Below are positions 46,672-55,494 of a stretch of 64,000 bases of DNA, piece after piece. Below the pieces are notes generated by a model that was given only the letters and a program-made list of their open reading frames with translations, searched no databases and was not told the DNA's origin. Numbering within the stretch: the stretch's first letter is position 1; each line of letters opens with the position of its first letter. Origin of the DNA: Alcaligenaceae bacterium SAGV5 (GTDB taxonomy: Bacteria; Pseudomonadota; Gammaproteobacteria; Burkholderiales; Burkholderiaceae_B); contig SPDP01000001.1 of NCBI GenBank assembly GCA_009360345.1, forward strand, positions 1,116,001 through 1,180,000. Direction: 5' to 3'. Both the position numbers and the translations under genes were made by a program.

Positions 46672-47592
46672 ATGAAACGCGCCTTCCTGCTTGCCGCCAT
46701 GCTGGCCTTCGCTCCCGCCTCCTTCGCCCAATCCGTCGCCGATGGTTCCAAGGCGCATCCGCTGCGCGTCATGCTCATTCCCGCGGATGGCGGCACCGAG
46801 ACCGGCACCAAGGCCGACTACCAGCCGGTCTTCAATGCCGTGTCGCGCATGACGGGCCTGAATTTCGATCTGAAAGTGGGCCAGAGCTACGGCGCCGTGG
46901 TGGAAGCGATGTGCAACCAATTGGCTGACGTGGCCTTCTTCGGCCCGGTGGCCTATGTGCAGGCGAATCGCCGCGGCTGCGCCCAGTTGCTGGCCGTGGG
47001 CGTGGAGAACGGCCAGTCGGTCTACTACGCCGGTATGTTCGCCAAGGCCGACGCGCCGATCCAGGCGGTCAAGGACGTCAAGGGCCGGCGCATGGCCTTC
47101 GGCGACGTCAACTCGGCGTCGAGCTTCACTTTCCAGATCGCGATGCTGATGGACGCCGGACTGGATCCGGTCAAGGACCTGTCCGCCATCCGGATGACGG
47201 GCAGCCATGCCAACAGCCTGGCCGCGCTGGTCCAGGGGCAGGTGGACGTGGCCGCGCTGTCGTTCGATTCCTACGAGAAGGCGGTCAAGCAGGGGGCGGT
47301 GGATCCGCGCACGGTCAAGGTGGTGGCCAAGAGCATGCCCATTCCCTATCCGCCGCTGGCGCTTAACGCCAAGCTGCCCGATGCGCTCAAGGCCCGCCTG
47401 AAGGAGGCCTTCGCCACCGTGCACAAGGCGCCCGGCGTGACGCCCGACATGATCCGCGGCTACGGCGGCAAGAAGGTCGATGCCTTCGATACCCGTTTTT
47501 CCGAGGCCGAGTTCAACGTCGCGGCCGAGAAGCTGGCGCTGTTGTCGGATGAGCTCAAGGGCGAGATCCTGAAGAAGGCGTCCGAGCGTTGA
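46672..47592 (+). CDS. phnD: Phosphonate/phosphate-type ABC transporter periplasmic receptor (PhnD-like)
   Basis: 306 residues with a signal peptide ending at SFA. The PhnD/SsuA-like fold is seen in LRVMLIPADGGTETGTKADY, QPVFNAVSRMTGLNFDLKVG, and ADVAFFGPVAYVQANRRGC. It binds phosphonates, phosphite or phosphate esters in the periplasm and hands them to the PhnE/PhnC pair encoded directly downstream. The gene name refers to family only; the ligand is unknown. Confidence 0.9.
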   Translation: MKRAFLLAAMLAFAPASFAQSVADGSKAHPLRVMLIPADGGTETGTKADYQPVFNAVSRMTGLNFDLKVGQSYGAVVEAMCNQLADVAFFGPVAYVQANRRGCAQLLAVGVENGQSVYYAGMFAKADAPIQAVKDVKGRRMAFGDVNSASSFTFQIAMLMDAGLDPVKDLSAIRMTGSHANSLAALVQGQVDVAALSFDSYEKAVKQGAVDPRTVKVVAKSMPIPYPPLALNAKLPDALKARLKEAFATVHKAPGVTPDMIRGYGGKKVDAFDTRFSEAEFNVAAEKLALLSDELKGEILKKASER

Positions 47593-47621
47593 GCCCGAGG
47601 TCCAGGGAACCGGAGCCGGCG

Positions 47622-48395
47622 ATGGACATGCTGGAGTTCGATGCGGTGGCGGTGCGCTATCCGGACGGCACCCAGGCCTTGCGCGAGGTGTCGCTGGCGG
47701 TGCCGGCGGGGCAGTTCTGCGTCGTGCTCGGATCCTCGGGCGCGGGCAAGTCGACGTTGCTGCGCATGGTGAACGGCCTGGTGGCGCCGTCCGGCGGCAC
47801 GGTCCGGGTGGCTGGCGTGCGGGTCGAGCCCCGCAGCCTGCGCGGCGTGCGCGCGCGCATCGGCATGATCCACCAGCAGTTCAATCTCGTGCCCCGGTCC
47901 ACCGTGGCCGCCAATGTCCTGTGCGGCGCATTGCCGCGCGTGGGGACCGCGGCGGCGATGCTGGGGCTTTTTCCAGCGCCCTTGCGCCGCAAGGCCTGCG
48001 AGCTGGTCGCGGCCGTTGGGCTGGACGAGGCGCACCTGGCGCGGCGCGTGCGCGATCTGTCGGGCGGACAGCAGCAGCGGGTGGGCATTGCCCGCGCCTT
48101 CATGCTGGATCCGCCCGTGGTGATCGCCGATGAACCGGTGGCCAGCCTGGATCCGCGCACCAGCCGCGAAGTGCTGGACCTGCTGCGGCGCCGAGCGCGC
48201 GAGCGCGGCACGACCGTGCTGTGCAGCCTGCACCAGGTAGACCTGGCGCGCGAGTATGCCGATCGCATCGTGGCGCTGCGCCATGGACGCATGGTCTTCG
48301 ACGGACCGCCGGCCGCCTGTCATCCCTCGGTGCTGAGCACGGTCTACGGGCACGCCAGGGATGGCCAGCCCATGCTGCGGGAGGTGGCATCGTGA
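47622..48395 (+). CDS. phnC: Phosphonate-type ABC transporter ATP-binding protein (PhnC-like)
   Basis: 257 residues. Walker A GSSGAGKST at 37-45, Q-loop IHQQFNLVPRSTV, signature LSGGQQQRVGIARA, Walker B VVIADEPVASLDP and switch His SLHQVD. This is the motif set of PhnC proteins. An upstream in-frame TTG at 47589 would overlap the receptor stop; the ATG at 47622 with GGAG is preferred. Its stop overlaps the GTG start of the permease gene. Confidence 0.93.
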   Translation: MDMLEFDAVAVRYPDGTQALREVSLAVPAGQFCVVLGSSGAGKSTLLRMVNGLVAPSGGTVRVAGVRVEPRSLRGVRARIGMIHQQFNLVPRSTVAANVLCGALPRVGTAAAMLGLFPAPLRRKACELVAAVGLDEAHLARRVRDLSGGQQQRVGIARAFMLDPPVVIADEPVASLDPRTSREVLDLLRRRARERGTTVLCSLHQVDLAREYADRIVALRHGRMVFDGPPAACHPSVLSTVYGHARDGQPMLREVAS

Positions 48396-49399
48396 ATCTG
48401 ATCGAACGCTCTCCCGCGGATTGGCAGATTCCCCCGCCGTATCGCCTGCGCACGGTATTGCTGGTGCTGTTGCTGGCGCTGGCCGCTTGCTTCGCCGCCC
48501 AGCGGGTCGAGATGGGACGCATGCTGTCGCTGAGCGGCGAGGCACTGCTGGCGGCCGTGGGCCTGCGCGAGGATTCGCAGGTGCTGTCGGGTTTCGGCAA
48601 GCTGGCTTCGACCATGTTCCCGTTGCAGGTGTCCGAGCGCACCGAAGTCGCCCGCATCGAGGATTTCGACCGGAATGGACTGCCCTGGTTTTCGCACCTG
48701 GAGACCATCGAGGTCGGCGAGCCCCGGCTCAACCCCGACACGCTGGCGATGGAGGAGGCGCGCACCCGTCGCGAATACCTGGTCGAACCCCTGGGGTACC
48801 TGCGGCACGTGGCGTTCAAGATGCTGGAGACCATCGAGATCGCCTTCTGGGCCACGCTGCTGGCGGTGGTGCTGAGCGCGCCGCTGGCCTGGTGCAGCGC
48901 CCGCAACTTCACCTCCAACCGCGCCGCCTATGTGACGGCCCGTGGCCTGGTCAGCCTGATGCGGGCCGTGCCAGAACTGATCAGCGCCTTGTTCCTGGTG
49001 CTGGCCTATGGATTCGGTCCGATCGCCGGCGTGCTGGCGCTGGCGTTGCATTCGTGCGGTTTCCTGGGGAAGTTCTACGCCGAGGACATCGAGACCGCGG
49101 ACGACAAGCCCCAGGAGGCGCTGCGCGCCATCGGCGCCGGCAAGCTGAAGATCATGCGCTTTGCCGTGCTGCCGCAGGTCATGCCGCAGTTCGTCGCCTA
49201 CACGCTGTACGTACTCGACCGCAACGTGCGCATGGCGACCGTGGTGGGGCTGGTGGGGGCGGGCGGCATCGGCCAGGAACTCAAGGGCCGCTACGACATG
49301 TACCAGTACGCCCACGTGGGGACCATCCTGGTCGCGATTTTCATCACCGTCTTCCTGCTCGATCAACTGGCCGCGCGGCTGCGCAAGAGGCTGGGCTGA
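48392..49399 (+). CDS. phnE: Phosphonate-type ABC transporter permease (PhnE-like)
   Basis: 335 residues from a GTG that shares bases with the phnC stop (GTGA). One N-terminal helix (about 20-36) is followed by a long periplasmic segment (about 40-145), then the BPD_transp_1 permease core with five or so helices. The EAA loop is EALRAIGAGKLKIMRFAVLP, and GLVGAGGIGQEL is the conserved PhnE motif. It completes the PhnDCE-like importer. Confidence 0.93.
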   Translation: MNLIERSPADWQIPPPYRLRTVLLVLLLALAACFAAQRVEMGRMLSLSGEALLAAVGLREDSQVLSGFGKLASTMFPLQVSERTEVARIEDFDRNGLPWFSHLETIEVGEPRLNPDTLAMEEARTRREYLVEPLGYLRHVAFKMLETIEIAFWATLLAVVLSAPLAWCSARNFTSNRAAYVTARGLVSLMRAVPELISALFLVLAYGFGPIAGVLALALHSCGFLGKFYAEDIETADDKPQEALRAIGAGKLKIMRFAVLPQVMPQFVAYTLYVLDRNVRMATVVGLVGAGGIGQELKGRYDMYQYAHVGTILVAIFITVFLLDQLAARLRKRLG

Positions 49400-49433
49400 G
49401 CCGGCTTTTTCCCGTCCTACCCGGAGCTACCCC

Positions 49434-49604
49434 ATGAAAGAACGAATCCTGCCGTACGGCCGCGCGATGCTGGCCGGCCTGCTGTTGTGCCTGACGATGG
49501 CCGCCTGCGGAGGCGGCGGCGATGGCGGCCCCTCGACCGGGCCCGGTCCCGGCAACCCGGGCGACCCGGAGCCGCCGAAGACTTCGCTGCGCTGCGCGCC
49601 CTGA
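49434..49604 (+). CDS. Small lipoprotein (56 residues)
   Basis: Starts at an ATG with GGAG upstream. The signal sequence AMLAGLLLCLTMAAC ends in a lipobox-like MAAC with Cys at residue 25, followed by a Gly run and a Pro/Gly-rich tail. The mature part is only about 32 residues with no domain. It lies between the phn genes and the phospholipase C gene on the same strand. Function unknown; perhaps a surface tether or entericidin-like peptide. Confidence 0.65.
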   Translation: MKERILPYGRAMLAGLLLCLTMAACGGGGDGGPSTGPGPGNPGDPEPPKTSLRCAP

Positions 49605-49644
49605 CGGCGTCCGTCCCATTCCCATTCCCGACCCGAGAACCGAT

Positions 49645-51804
49645 ATGTCGAATATTCCGTCTTCTTCGTCGCGCCGCGACTTCCTGCGCAAATCCGCCGG
49701 CGCCATGGGCGCCGCCTCGGCCCTGGCGACGCTGCCCGCATCGATCCAGCGCGCGCTGGCCGTGCCGGCCGCGGTCGAAACCGGCACGATCAAGGACGTC
49801 AAGCACATCGTCATCCTGATGCAGGAGAACCGCGCGTTCAATCATTACTTCGGCACGCTGCGCGGCGTGCGGGGCTTCGGCGACCGCTTCCCCATCCCGC
49901 TCGAGAGCGGCAAGTCCGTCTGGTACCAATCCGACGGCAGCAAGGAGATCCCGCCGTACCACCTGGACAAGGAGACGATGAACGCCATCTTCGTGCCGGG
50001 AACGCCGCACAGCTTCTCGGACGCGCAGGCCGCGTGGAACCAGGGCAAGTTCGGCGCGTGGGCCAAGCACAAGCTGCCGTATTCGATGGGCTATTACAAA
50101 CGCCAGGATCTGCCGTTCCAGTTCGCGCTGGCCGATGCCTTCACGATCTGCGACGCCTATCACTGCTCGATCACCACCGGCACCGATCCCAACCGCATCG
50201 TGTTCTGGTCGGGTTCGAACTTCAGTCCGGAACTGGGGCGCCTGGGCATCAACTGTACCGACTCGGATTCCGAGCCCAACAACCTGCGCTGCTGGATCAC
50301 CGGTGCGCTGCCCACGCCGGGCTACACCTACCAGGGATCGGCCTTCAAGTGGGCGACGATTCCCGACGTGCTGGAAGCGGCGGGCGTGAGCTGGCGCATC
50401 TACCAGGACCCGAACAACAACTGGACCGGTGCCATGCACGGTGGCCTGGCGTTCAAGAGCTTCCGCGAATCCAGGCCGGGCCAGCCCCTGTACGAGAAGG
50501 GCATGTCCGACTTCAGCCTGGCGCGCCTGGCCGAGGACGTGCGCAACGACGCGCTGCCCGAAGTGTCGTGGGTGCTGCCGTGGCCGGCGGTGTCCGAACA
50601 CCCCGGGGGCGGGGGCAGCACCGCCCAGGGGGCCGACTACATCTCGCAGGTCCTGGATGCGCTGACCGCCAACCCCGAGGTCTGGAGCAAGACGGTCTTT
50701 TTCATGACCTTCGACGAGAACGACGGCCTGTTCGACCATCTGCCGCCGCCCGCCGTGCCGTCCTATGACGCCGATGGCAAGCTGATGGGCAAGTCCACGG
50801 TGGCGCTGGACGGCGAGTATTTCTACGACCCCGCGCGCAAGTACCTGAAGGCCGACGACACGATATCGGGCACGACGCGCCCGTGGGGCCTGGGGCCGCG
50901 CGTGCCGATGTACGTGATCTCGCCCTGGAGCAAGGGAGGATGGGTGTGTTCGGAAGCGATGGACCATACCTCGGTCGGCCGTTTCCTGGAGCAGCGCTTC
51001 GGCGTCCGCATCGATGCCATCAGCCCCTGGCATCGCGCGGTGTGCGGCGACCTGACCTCGGCGTTCGATTTCGCCGCGCCCAACGATCCGTCGTTCCCGG
51101 CGTTGCCCGACATGAGCAATTTCGCCGCGCTGGAGGCGCAGCAGCGGACCATGCCCAAGGCCGAGCCGCCGGCCATGCCGCAACCGCTGTTCCAGGAGGC
51201 GGGCGTGCGGTACTCGCGCGCGTTGCCCTATGAACTGCATGTGAGCGCGCGGGTCGAGGCCGGTGGCGTGGTCAGGCTGCTGTTCAGCAACACCGGCAAG
51301 GCGGGGGCCGTGTTCCACGTGTACGACAAGAAGCACCTGGATCTGATTCCGCGCCGCTATACGGTGGAGGCGGGCAAGATGCTGGAAGATACCTGGACGA
51401 CAGGCGGGGACGGCGGCGACTACGACCTGTGGGTGTACAGCACGAACGGATTCGTCCGGACTTTCCAGGGCAACGCCACGCGCCATGCCGCGGCGGCCGC
51501 GCGGCCCGAGGTGCAGGTCTGCTATGACGCGCAGAACGGCAATGTCTACGCCAAGGTGCACAACGGCGGCACGGCCGTGGCCAGCCTCGGCATCGTATCC
51601 AACGCCTATCGCAAGGATGGTCCGTGGACGATCGAGGCACCGGCCGGCGGCGTCGCGGAAAAGCATTGGGAGCTGGCCGACAGCGGCCGCTGGTACGACT
51701 TCACCGTGAAGGGCGATGGCTTCGAGCGGCGCTTCGCGGGCCGGGTCGAGACGGGCAAGCCGAGCGTGAGCGATCCCGCCATGGCTACCCAGCTCGGCGC
51801 TTGA
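49645..51804 (+). CDS. plcN: Phosphocholine-preferring phospholipase C, Tat-exported
   Basis: 719 residues. Twin-arginine signal [14 protein letters not shown] at residues 9-22. The phosphoesterase domain opens with [20 protein letters not shown] and continues with [16 protein letters not shown], the metal and nucleophile regions of the PlcH/PlcN family. Two C-terminal PLC domains follow (about 500-710; [20 protein letters not shown]). It hydrolyses phosphatidylcholine or sphingomyelin in or outside the periplasm to diacylglycerol and phosphocholine. Gene symbol is by family only (non-haemolytic form not proved). It is 14 bases upstream of a trimeric autotransporter gene. Confidence 0.93.
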   Translation: MSNIPSSSSRRDFLRKSAGAMGAASALATLPASIQRALAVPAAVETGTIKDVKHIVILMQENRAFNHYFGTLRGVRGFGDRFPIPLESGKSVWYQSDGSKEIPPYHLDKETMNAIFVPGTPHSFSDAQAAWNQGKFGAWAKHKLPYSMGYYKRQDLPFQFALADAFTICDAYHCSITTGTDPNRIVFWSGSNFSPELGRLGINCTDSDSEPNNLRCWITGALPTPGYTYQGSAFKWATIPDVLEAAGVSWRIYQDPNNNWTGAMHGGLAFKSFRESRPGQPLYEKGMSDFSLARLAEDVRNDALPEVSWVLPWPAVSEHPGGGGSTAQGADYISQVLDALTANPEVWSKTVFFMTFDENDGLFDHLPPPAVPSYDADGKLMGKSTVALDGEYFYDPARKYLKADDTISGTTRPWGLGPRVPMYVISPWSKGGWVCSEAMDHTSVGRFLEQRFGVRIDAISPWHRAVCGDLTSAFDFAAPNDPSFPALPDMSNFAALEAQQRTMPKAEPPAMPQPLFQEAGVRYSRALPYELHVSARVEAGGVVRLLFSNTGKAGAVFHVYDKKHLDLIPRRYTVEAGKMLEDTWTTGGDGGDYDLWVYSTNGFVRTFQGNATRHAAAAARPEVQVCYDAQNGNVYAKVHNGGTAVASLGIVSNAYRKDGPWTIEAPAGGVAEKHWELADSGRWYDFTVKGDGFERRFAGRVETGKPSVSDPAMATQLGA

Positions 51805-51818
51805 GGGAGGGAGAGACC

Positions 51819-53429
51819 ATGACGAATTCTTATTCGATCCGCTCGCCGTTCCTGGGGGGCCGGGGCCTGGCGCGCCTGGGGGCAGCGCTGGCGTTGTCCA
51901 CGGTTTCGGCGCTGTGCGCCGCGCAGCCCGTGGCCTGGGACCCGGCGAAGAACAATCTCGGCATCGGCAACAATGCCGGCACGACCGCAGTGACGGGCAG
52001 CAACAACCAGGCGCTGGGCAAGGACGCGGGCAACAACGTATCGACCAACTGGAACCTGGCGGTGGGCGAAGCGGCCGGTACCAATGTGTCGGGCGGCAAT
52101 GCCAATCAGGCCATCGGCTTCAATGCCGGCCAGAACGTCAAGGGAGGATGGAACCAGGCGATCGGCCGCAGCGCGGGCCAGAACGTGACCGGCAACTACA
52201 ACAATGCCGTGGGTTTCTGGGCGGGCACCGGCGTGACCGGCTCCGACAACAGCGCCTATGGCACCAACGCCGGCCGCAACGTGAGCGGCAATGTGAACCA
52301 GGCGTTCGGCAAGGGCGCCGGCAACAACGTGTCGACCAACTGGAACCTGGCCATGGGCGAAGGGGCCGGCACCAACGTCAGCGGCAAGAACGCCAACCAG
52401 GCCATTGGCTATTACGCGGGCATCAACGTCAAGGGAGGATGGAACCAGTCGTTCGGCCGCAGCGCGGGGCAGAATGTCACGGGCGACTACAACAGCGGCA
52501 TCGGCTTCTGGGCCGGTACCGACACGGTGGGCAACCAGAACCAGGCGATGGGATCGAACGCCGGGCGCAACGTCACCGGCGATTCCAACCAGGCCTACGG
52601 CCAGGAGGCCGGGCGCGACGTCGTCGGCAACAGCAACCAGGCCGACGGCCAGAATGCCGGCCAGAACGTGCGGGGCGACGCCAACCAGGCACGCGGCATG
52701 AATGCCGGGCAGAACGTCCAGGGCGACTACAACGCCGCCACCGGCGCCTACGCCGGCACGGACGTCGCCGGAAGCAACAACCAGGCGAGCGGGCTGGGAG
52801 CTGGCCGTGGCGTGGTCGGCGACGGAAACATCGCCACCGGCGTGGGGGCGGGCTTCAAGGTGCAAGGCAGCGGCAACGTCGCGCTGGGCAACGGGGCGGG
52901 CCGCGAGGTCATGGCCGACAACACCGTCGCCATCGGCACCGATGCACGCGCCAGCGCGGCCAACAGCGTGGCGCTGGGAGCCGGTTCGACGGCCGACCGT
53001 GGCGCGCAGTCCGGCTACGAGGCCTACGGGCTGGCCGCGCCGCAGAACTCGTCGGGCGAGCTGAACGTGGGCAATCGGCAGGTCACGGGCGTGGCGGCGG
53101 GCAGCGCCGGCAACGACGCGGTCAACGTCGATCAACTGCGCGGCGCCATGTCCACGCTCAACCGGTCCCTGGGCGGGCTGAGCGACCGCATCGACAATGT
53201 CGAGAAGCATGCCTACGCAGGCACGGCGGCGGCCATGGCGGCGCGCCAGGCGCCCTTCGTGCCCGGCAAGTTCAGCTATGCCGCCAATGTCGCCAACTAC
53301 AAGGGCCAGAGCGCGCTTGGCGTCAGCCTGCGCCACACGGCCCCCAGCGGAGCGTGGAGCGTGGAGGGCGGACTGGCCGGTAGCGGCAACGGCGTCGGGG
53401 CCTTCGTGGGCGTGGGCGGCGTGTTCTGA
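51819..53429 (+). CDS. YadA-type trimeric autotransporter with 16-residue head repeats
   Basis: 536 residues. Signal peptide ends near ALCAAQP (about 36). Residues about 45-390 are a repetitive head with unit AGxNVxGxxNQAxGxx, period 16, predicted to wind as a beta-roll like YadA heads. A short neck/stalk ([16 protein letters not shown], then a coiled coil to about 470) leads to the YadA membrane anchor ([20 protein letters not shown] ... [11 protein letters not shown]). The last residue is Phe, as usual for outer-membrane barrels. GGGAGGGAGAG precedes the ATG. Likely surface adhesin, perhaps co-transcribed with plc. Confidence 0.9.
   Translation: MTNSYSIRSPFLGGRGLARLGAALALSTVSALCAAQPVAWDPAKNNLGIGNNAGTTAVTGSNNQALGKDAGNNVSTNWNLAVGEAAGTNVSGGNANQAIGFNAGQNVKGGWNQAIGRSAGQNVTGNYNNAVGFWAGTGVTGSDNSAYGTNAGRNVSGNVNQAFGKGAGNNVSTNWNLAMGEGAGTNVSGKNANQAIGYYAGINVKGGWNQSFGRSAGQNVTGDYNSGIGFWAGTDTVGNQNQAMGSNAGRNVTGDSNQAYGQEAGRDVVGNSNQADGQNAGQNVRGDANQARGMNAGQNVQGDYNAATGAYAGTDVAGSNNQASGLGAGRGVVGDGNIATGVGAGFKVQGSGNVALGNGAGREVMADNTVAIGTDARASAANSVALGAGSTADRGAQSGYEAYGLAAPQNSSGELNVGNRQVTGVAAGSAGNDAVNVDQLRGAMSTLNRSLGGLSDRIDNVEKHAYAGTAAAMAARQAPFVPGKFSYAANVANYKGQSALGVSLRHTAPSGAWSVEGGLAGSGNGVGAFVGVGGVF
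52026..52600 (+). repeat. 291-bp tandem duplication within the autotransporter head
   Basis: The block beginning [16 protein letters not shown] at 52026 reappears at 52317 as [16 protein letters not shown], exactly 291 bases (97 codons, six head repeats) later. The following units match in order ([36 protein letters not shown]). The second copy is similar over four to six units. Confidence 0.8.
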
Positions 53430-53446
53430 AGCCATGCCCTGGACCC

Positions 53447-53474
53447 GGGCCGGGGTTCGGCGTGAACCGGCCCC
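53447..53474. terminator. Hairpin between convergent autotransporter and LysR genes
   Basis: GGGCCGGGGTTC and GAACCGGCCC pair around GGCGT with a small bulge. It lies between two convergent stops (53429 and 53478). There is no strong T-run, so terminator function is only probable. Confidence 0.45.
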
Positions 53475-53477
53475 GGC

Positions 53478-54410
53478 CTAGGCCAGGGCCGGCGTGTCAC
53501 CCTGCCGCGCGAGTTGCCACAGGGATTCGGCGGCCGAGGCCATGTCGGCATGCTGCCGGTACAGGCGGATCTCGATGGCGACGCGCCAGGAGGCATCTCC
53601 GGCCTCGACCAGCCGTCCATCGGCCAGCGCCGGCGCCGCCTGGCTGCGGGGCAGCCAGGCCACGCCCCGGCCTTCCAGGGCCAGGGCTTCCAGCAGCAGG
53701 GCATGTGGCGCGGTGAACACCGGATGCAGCCTGGGGTCGCGCGCCGCGGCGCCCAGCCCGGCGCGCAGGATGCGGCCCAGCCCCGAGGCTTCGCCATAGG
53801 CCAGCAGCGGGATGGGTGCATCCTGCCGCAGGTCGTGGCGGGGGGTACCCGAGGGTGTGGGGACGCAGACGGGGACCAGCGCATCATTGGCCAGCCGCAC
53901 CACCGGATAGGCGGCTTCGTCCAGCCGGCCGGGCAGGGCGGGGTGGGCGTGGCACAGCAGGAACTGGACCTTGCGCTGCAGCATCAGTTCTTCGCACGCG
54001 GCCGTGCCGTCGGACATCATCTCGACCGCGCCCAGTTGCAGGCTGGCTTCCAGGCGCGCCAGCCACCCGGGAAGGAAAGACAGCGACAAGGCGTGCGTGA
54101 CCGCGATGCGCAGGCTGGCGACGCTCTGGTCATGGGCCATGCGGGCCTTGATGCGGGCAGCCACCAGCCGGGCCAGCACGTCTTCGACCAGGGGCAGGAG
54201 GCGCCGGCCGGCGGGAGTGAGCGTGGCCGGGTGCGCGCCGCGGTCGATCAGATCGGCGCCCACCCATTCCTCCAGCGCGCGGATGTGCCGGCTGAACGCC
54301 GGCTGCGCGATGGCGCGGGCCTCGGCCGCGCGCGAGAAGTTGCCGCTGTCGGCCAGCGCGACGAAATCTTCCAGCCATTCCAGGTCCAGGGGGCGATTGT
54401 CCGGTCCCAT
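53478..54410 (-). CDS. LysR-family transcriptional regulator
   Basis: 310 residues; helix-turn-helix LEDFVALADSGNFSRAAEAR with SRHIRALEEWVGADLIDRGA, then an effector domain (LRIAVTHALSLSFLPGWLAR). The HTH resembles the HypT/YjiE group. It is divergent from the DHDPS-like aldolase gene with a 70-base intergenic region and probably regulates the aldolase-Bug-SDR operon. Confidence 0.9.
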   Translation of the reverse strand: MGPDNRPLDLEWLEDFVALADSGNFSRAAEARAIAQPAFSRHIRALEEWVGADLIDRGAHPATLTPAGRRLLPLVEDVLARLVAARIKARMAHDQSVASLRIAVTHALSLSFLPGWLARLEASLQLGAVEMMSDGTAACEELMLQRKVQFLLCHAHPALPGRLDEAAYPVVRLANDALVPVCVPTPSGTPRHDLRQDAPIPLLAYGEASGLGRILRAGLGAAARDPRLHPVFTAPHALLLEALALEGRGVAWLPRSQAAPALADGRLVEAGDASWRVAIEIRLYRQHADMASAAESLWQLARQGDTPALA

Positions 54411-54480
54411 CGAGGGGTCTCGTCTCCGCGATAGTTGTATGCATTTCGAGTATTGGACGGCGCGCGGGCGGCCGGCAATG

Positions 54481-55455
54481 ATGGATTCTACTCACCGCAG
54501 CCTCATGGAGACCCGCTTGCCTTCCATCGCCAATTATCGCGGCATCATCCCCGCCATTGCCTGCCCCTTCACCCCGGATCACCGCATCGACGAGCCCGCG
54601 CTGCGCAAGCTGGCCTCCTGGCTGGCCGGCCACGACGGGGTCGTGGCGGTCATGACCAACGGCCATACCGGCGAGGTCTTCTCGCTGACGCCCGCGGAGC
54701 GGGCCACCGTGACCCGCATTGTCGCCGACGAGCTGCGGGGCCGGCTGCCGGTGATCTCCTCGATCGTCTGCGAAGGTTTGTCCGAGGCCGCCGAGCACGC
54801 GCGCGCCGCCGTTGAGGCGGGCGCGGCCGGGCTGGATGTCATGCCGCCGCACCACTGGCTGCGCTTCGGCTTCACGTCCGGCCATGCCCTGCAATACTTC
54901 GACGCCATCCACCGCGCGGCGCCGGGCGCCGACCTGGTCTGCCACGTGTATCCCGCCTGGACGCGCGCGGCGTATTCCTCGGCCCTCTTGGCCGACCTGG
55001 CCCGGCTGCCGTACGTCCAGGCCTTCAAGGTCGGGCAGCGCGACATGAACAAGTATGCGCGCGACATCCAGGCCATCCGCGACGCCGACGCCGGCAAGGC
55101 CATCCTGACCTGCCACGACGAATACCTGCTGGCGTCCATGGTGCAGGGCGTGGACGGCGCGCTGGTGGGTTTCGCCACCTTCATTCCGCAATTGATCGGC
55201 GACCTGTGGCGCGCGGTGCAGGAAGGGGACCTGAAGGGCGCGCAGCGGATCCAGTCGATCATCACGCCGCTCAAGGATGCCGTGTACGGCGGCGGCGAAC
55301 CGACGGGCGAGGCCCACGCGCGCATGAAGGCCGGGATGTATCTGGCTGGCGTGCTGGACGACGCGACCGTCCGTCCGCCTACCGAGGCGCCCGATGCCAG
55401 GGAAATGGCGGCATTGCGCGCGGCGGTGGAGCAGGCCGGACTGCTGCGGCGCTGA
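54481..55455 (+). CDS. Dihydrodipicolinate synthase/N-acetylneuraminate lyase-family aldolase
   Basis: 324-residue TIM-barrel class I aldolase. The Schiff-base Lys is in QAFKVGQRDMNKY and the partner Tyr in CHVYPAW; VAVMTNGHTGEVFSLTPAER is the oxoacid-binding segment, where the usual GTTGE reads GHTGE. True DapA is shorter, so this is a catabolic relative cleaving or forming a pyruvate-derived oxoacid. ATGs at 54478, 54481 and 54505 are all possible, none with a strong Shine-Dalgarno. It is followed by a Bug receptor 39 bases later. Confidence 0.88.
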   Translation: MDSTHRSLMETRLPSIANYRGIIPAIACPFTPDHRIDEPALRKLASWLAGHDGVVAVMTNGHTGEVFSLTPAERATVTRIVADELRGRLPVISSIVCEGLSEAAEHARAAVEAGAAGLDVMPPHHWLRFGFTSGHALQYFDAIHRAAPGADLVCHVYPAWTRAAYSSALLADLARLPYVQAFKVGQRDMNKYARDIQAIRDADAGKAILTCHDEYLLASMVQGVDGALVGFATFIPQLIGDLWRAVQEGDLKGAQRIQSIITPLKDAVYGGGEPTGEAHARMKAGMYLAGVLDDATVRPPTEAPDAREMAALRAAVEQAGLLRR

Positions 55456-55494
55456 CCTGATTGCAACCAGACTCAGAACAAGACGGAGACAAGC

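Noticed and set aside
52026..52800. CRISPR-like regular repeats
   Set aside because: The repeats are in-frame codons of a 16-residue protein motif with no unique spacers and no cas genes.
51606..53435. 609-codon minus-strand frame opposite the autotransporter
   Set aside because: Its Val/Ala/Gly repeats mirror the repeat structure of the real gene; no ribosome binding site or known domain.
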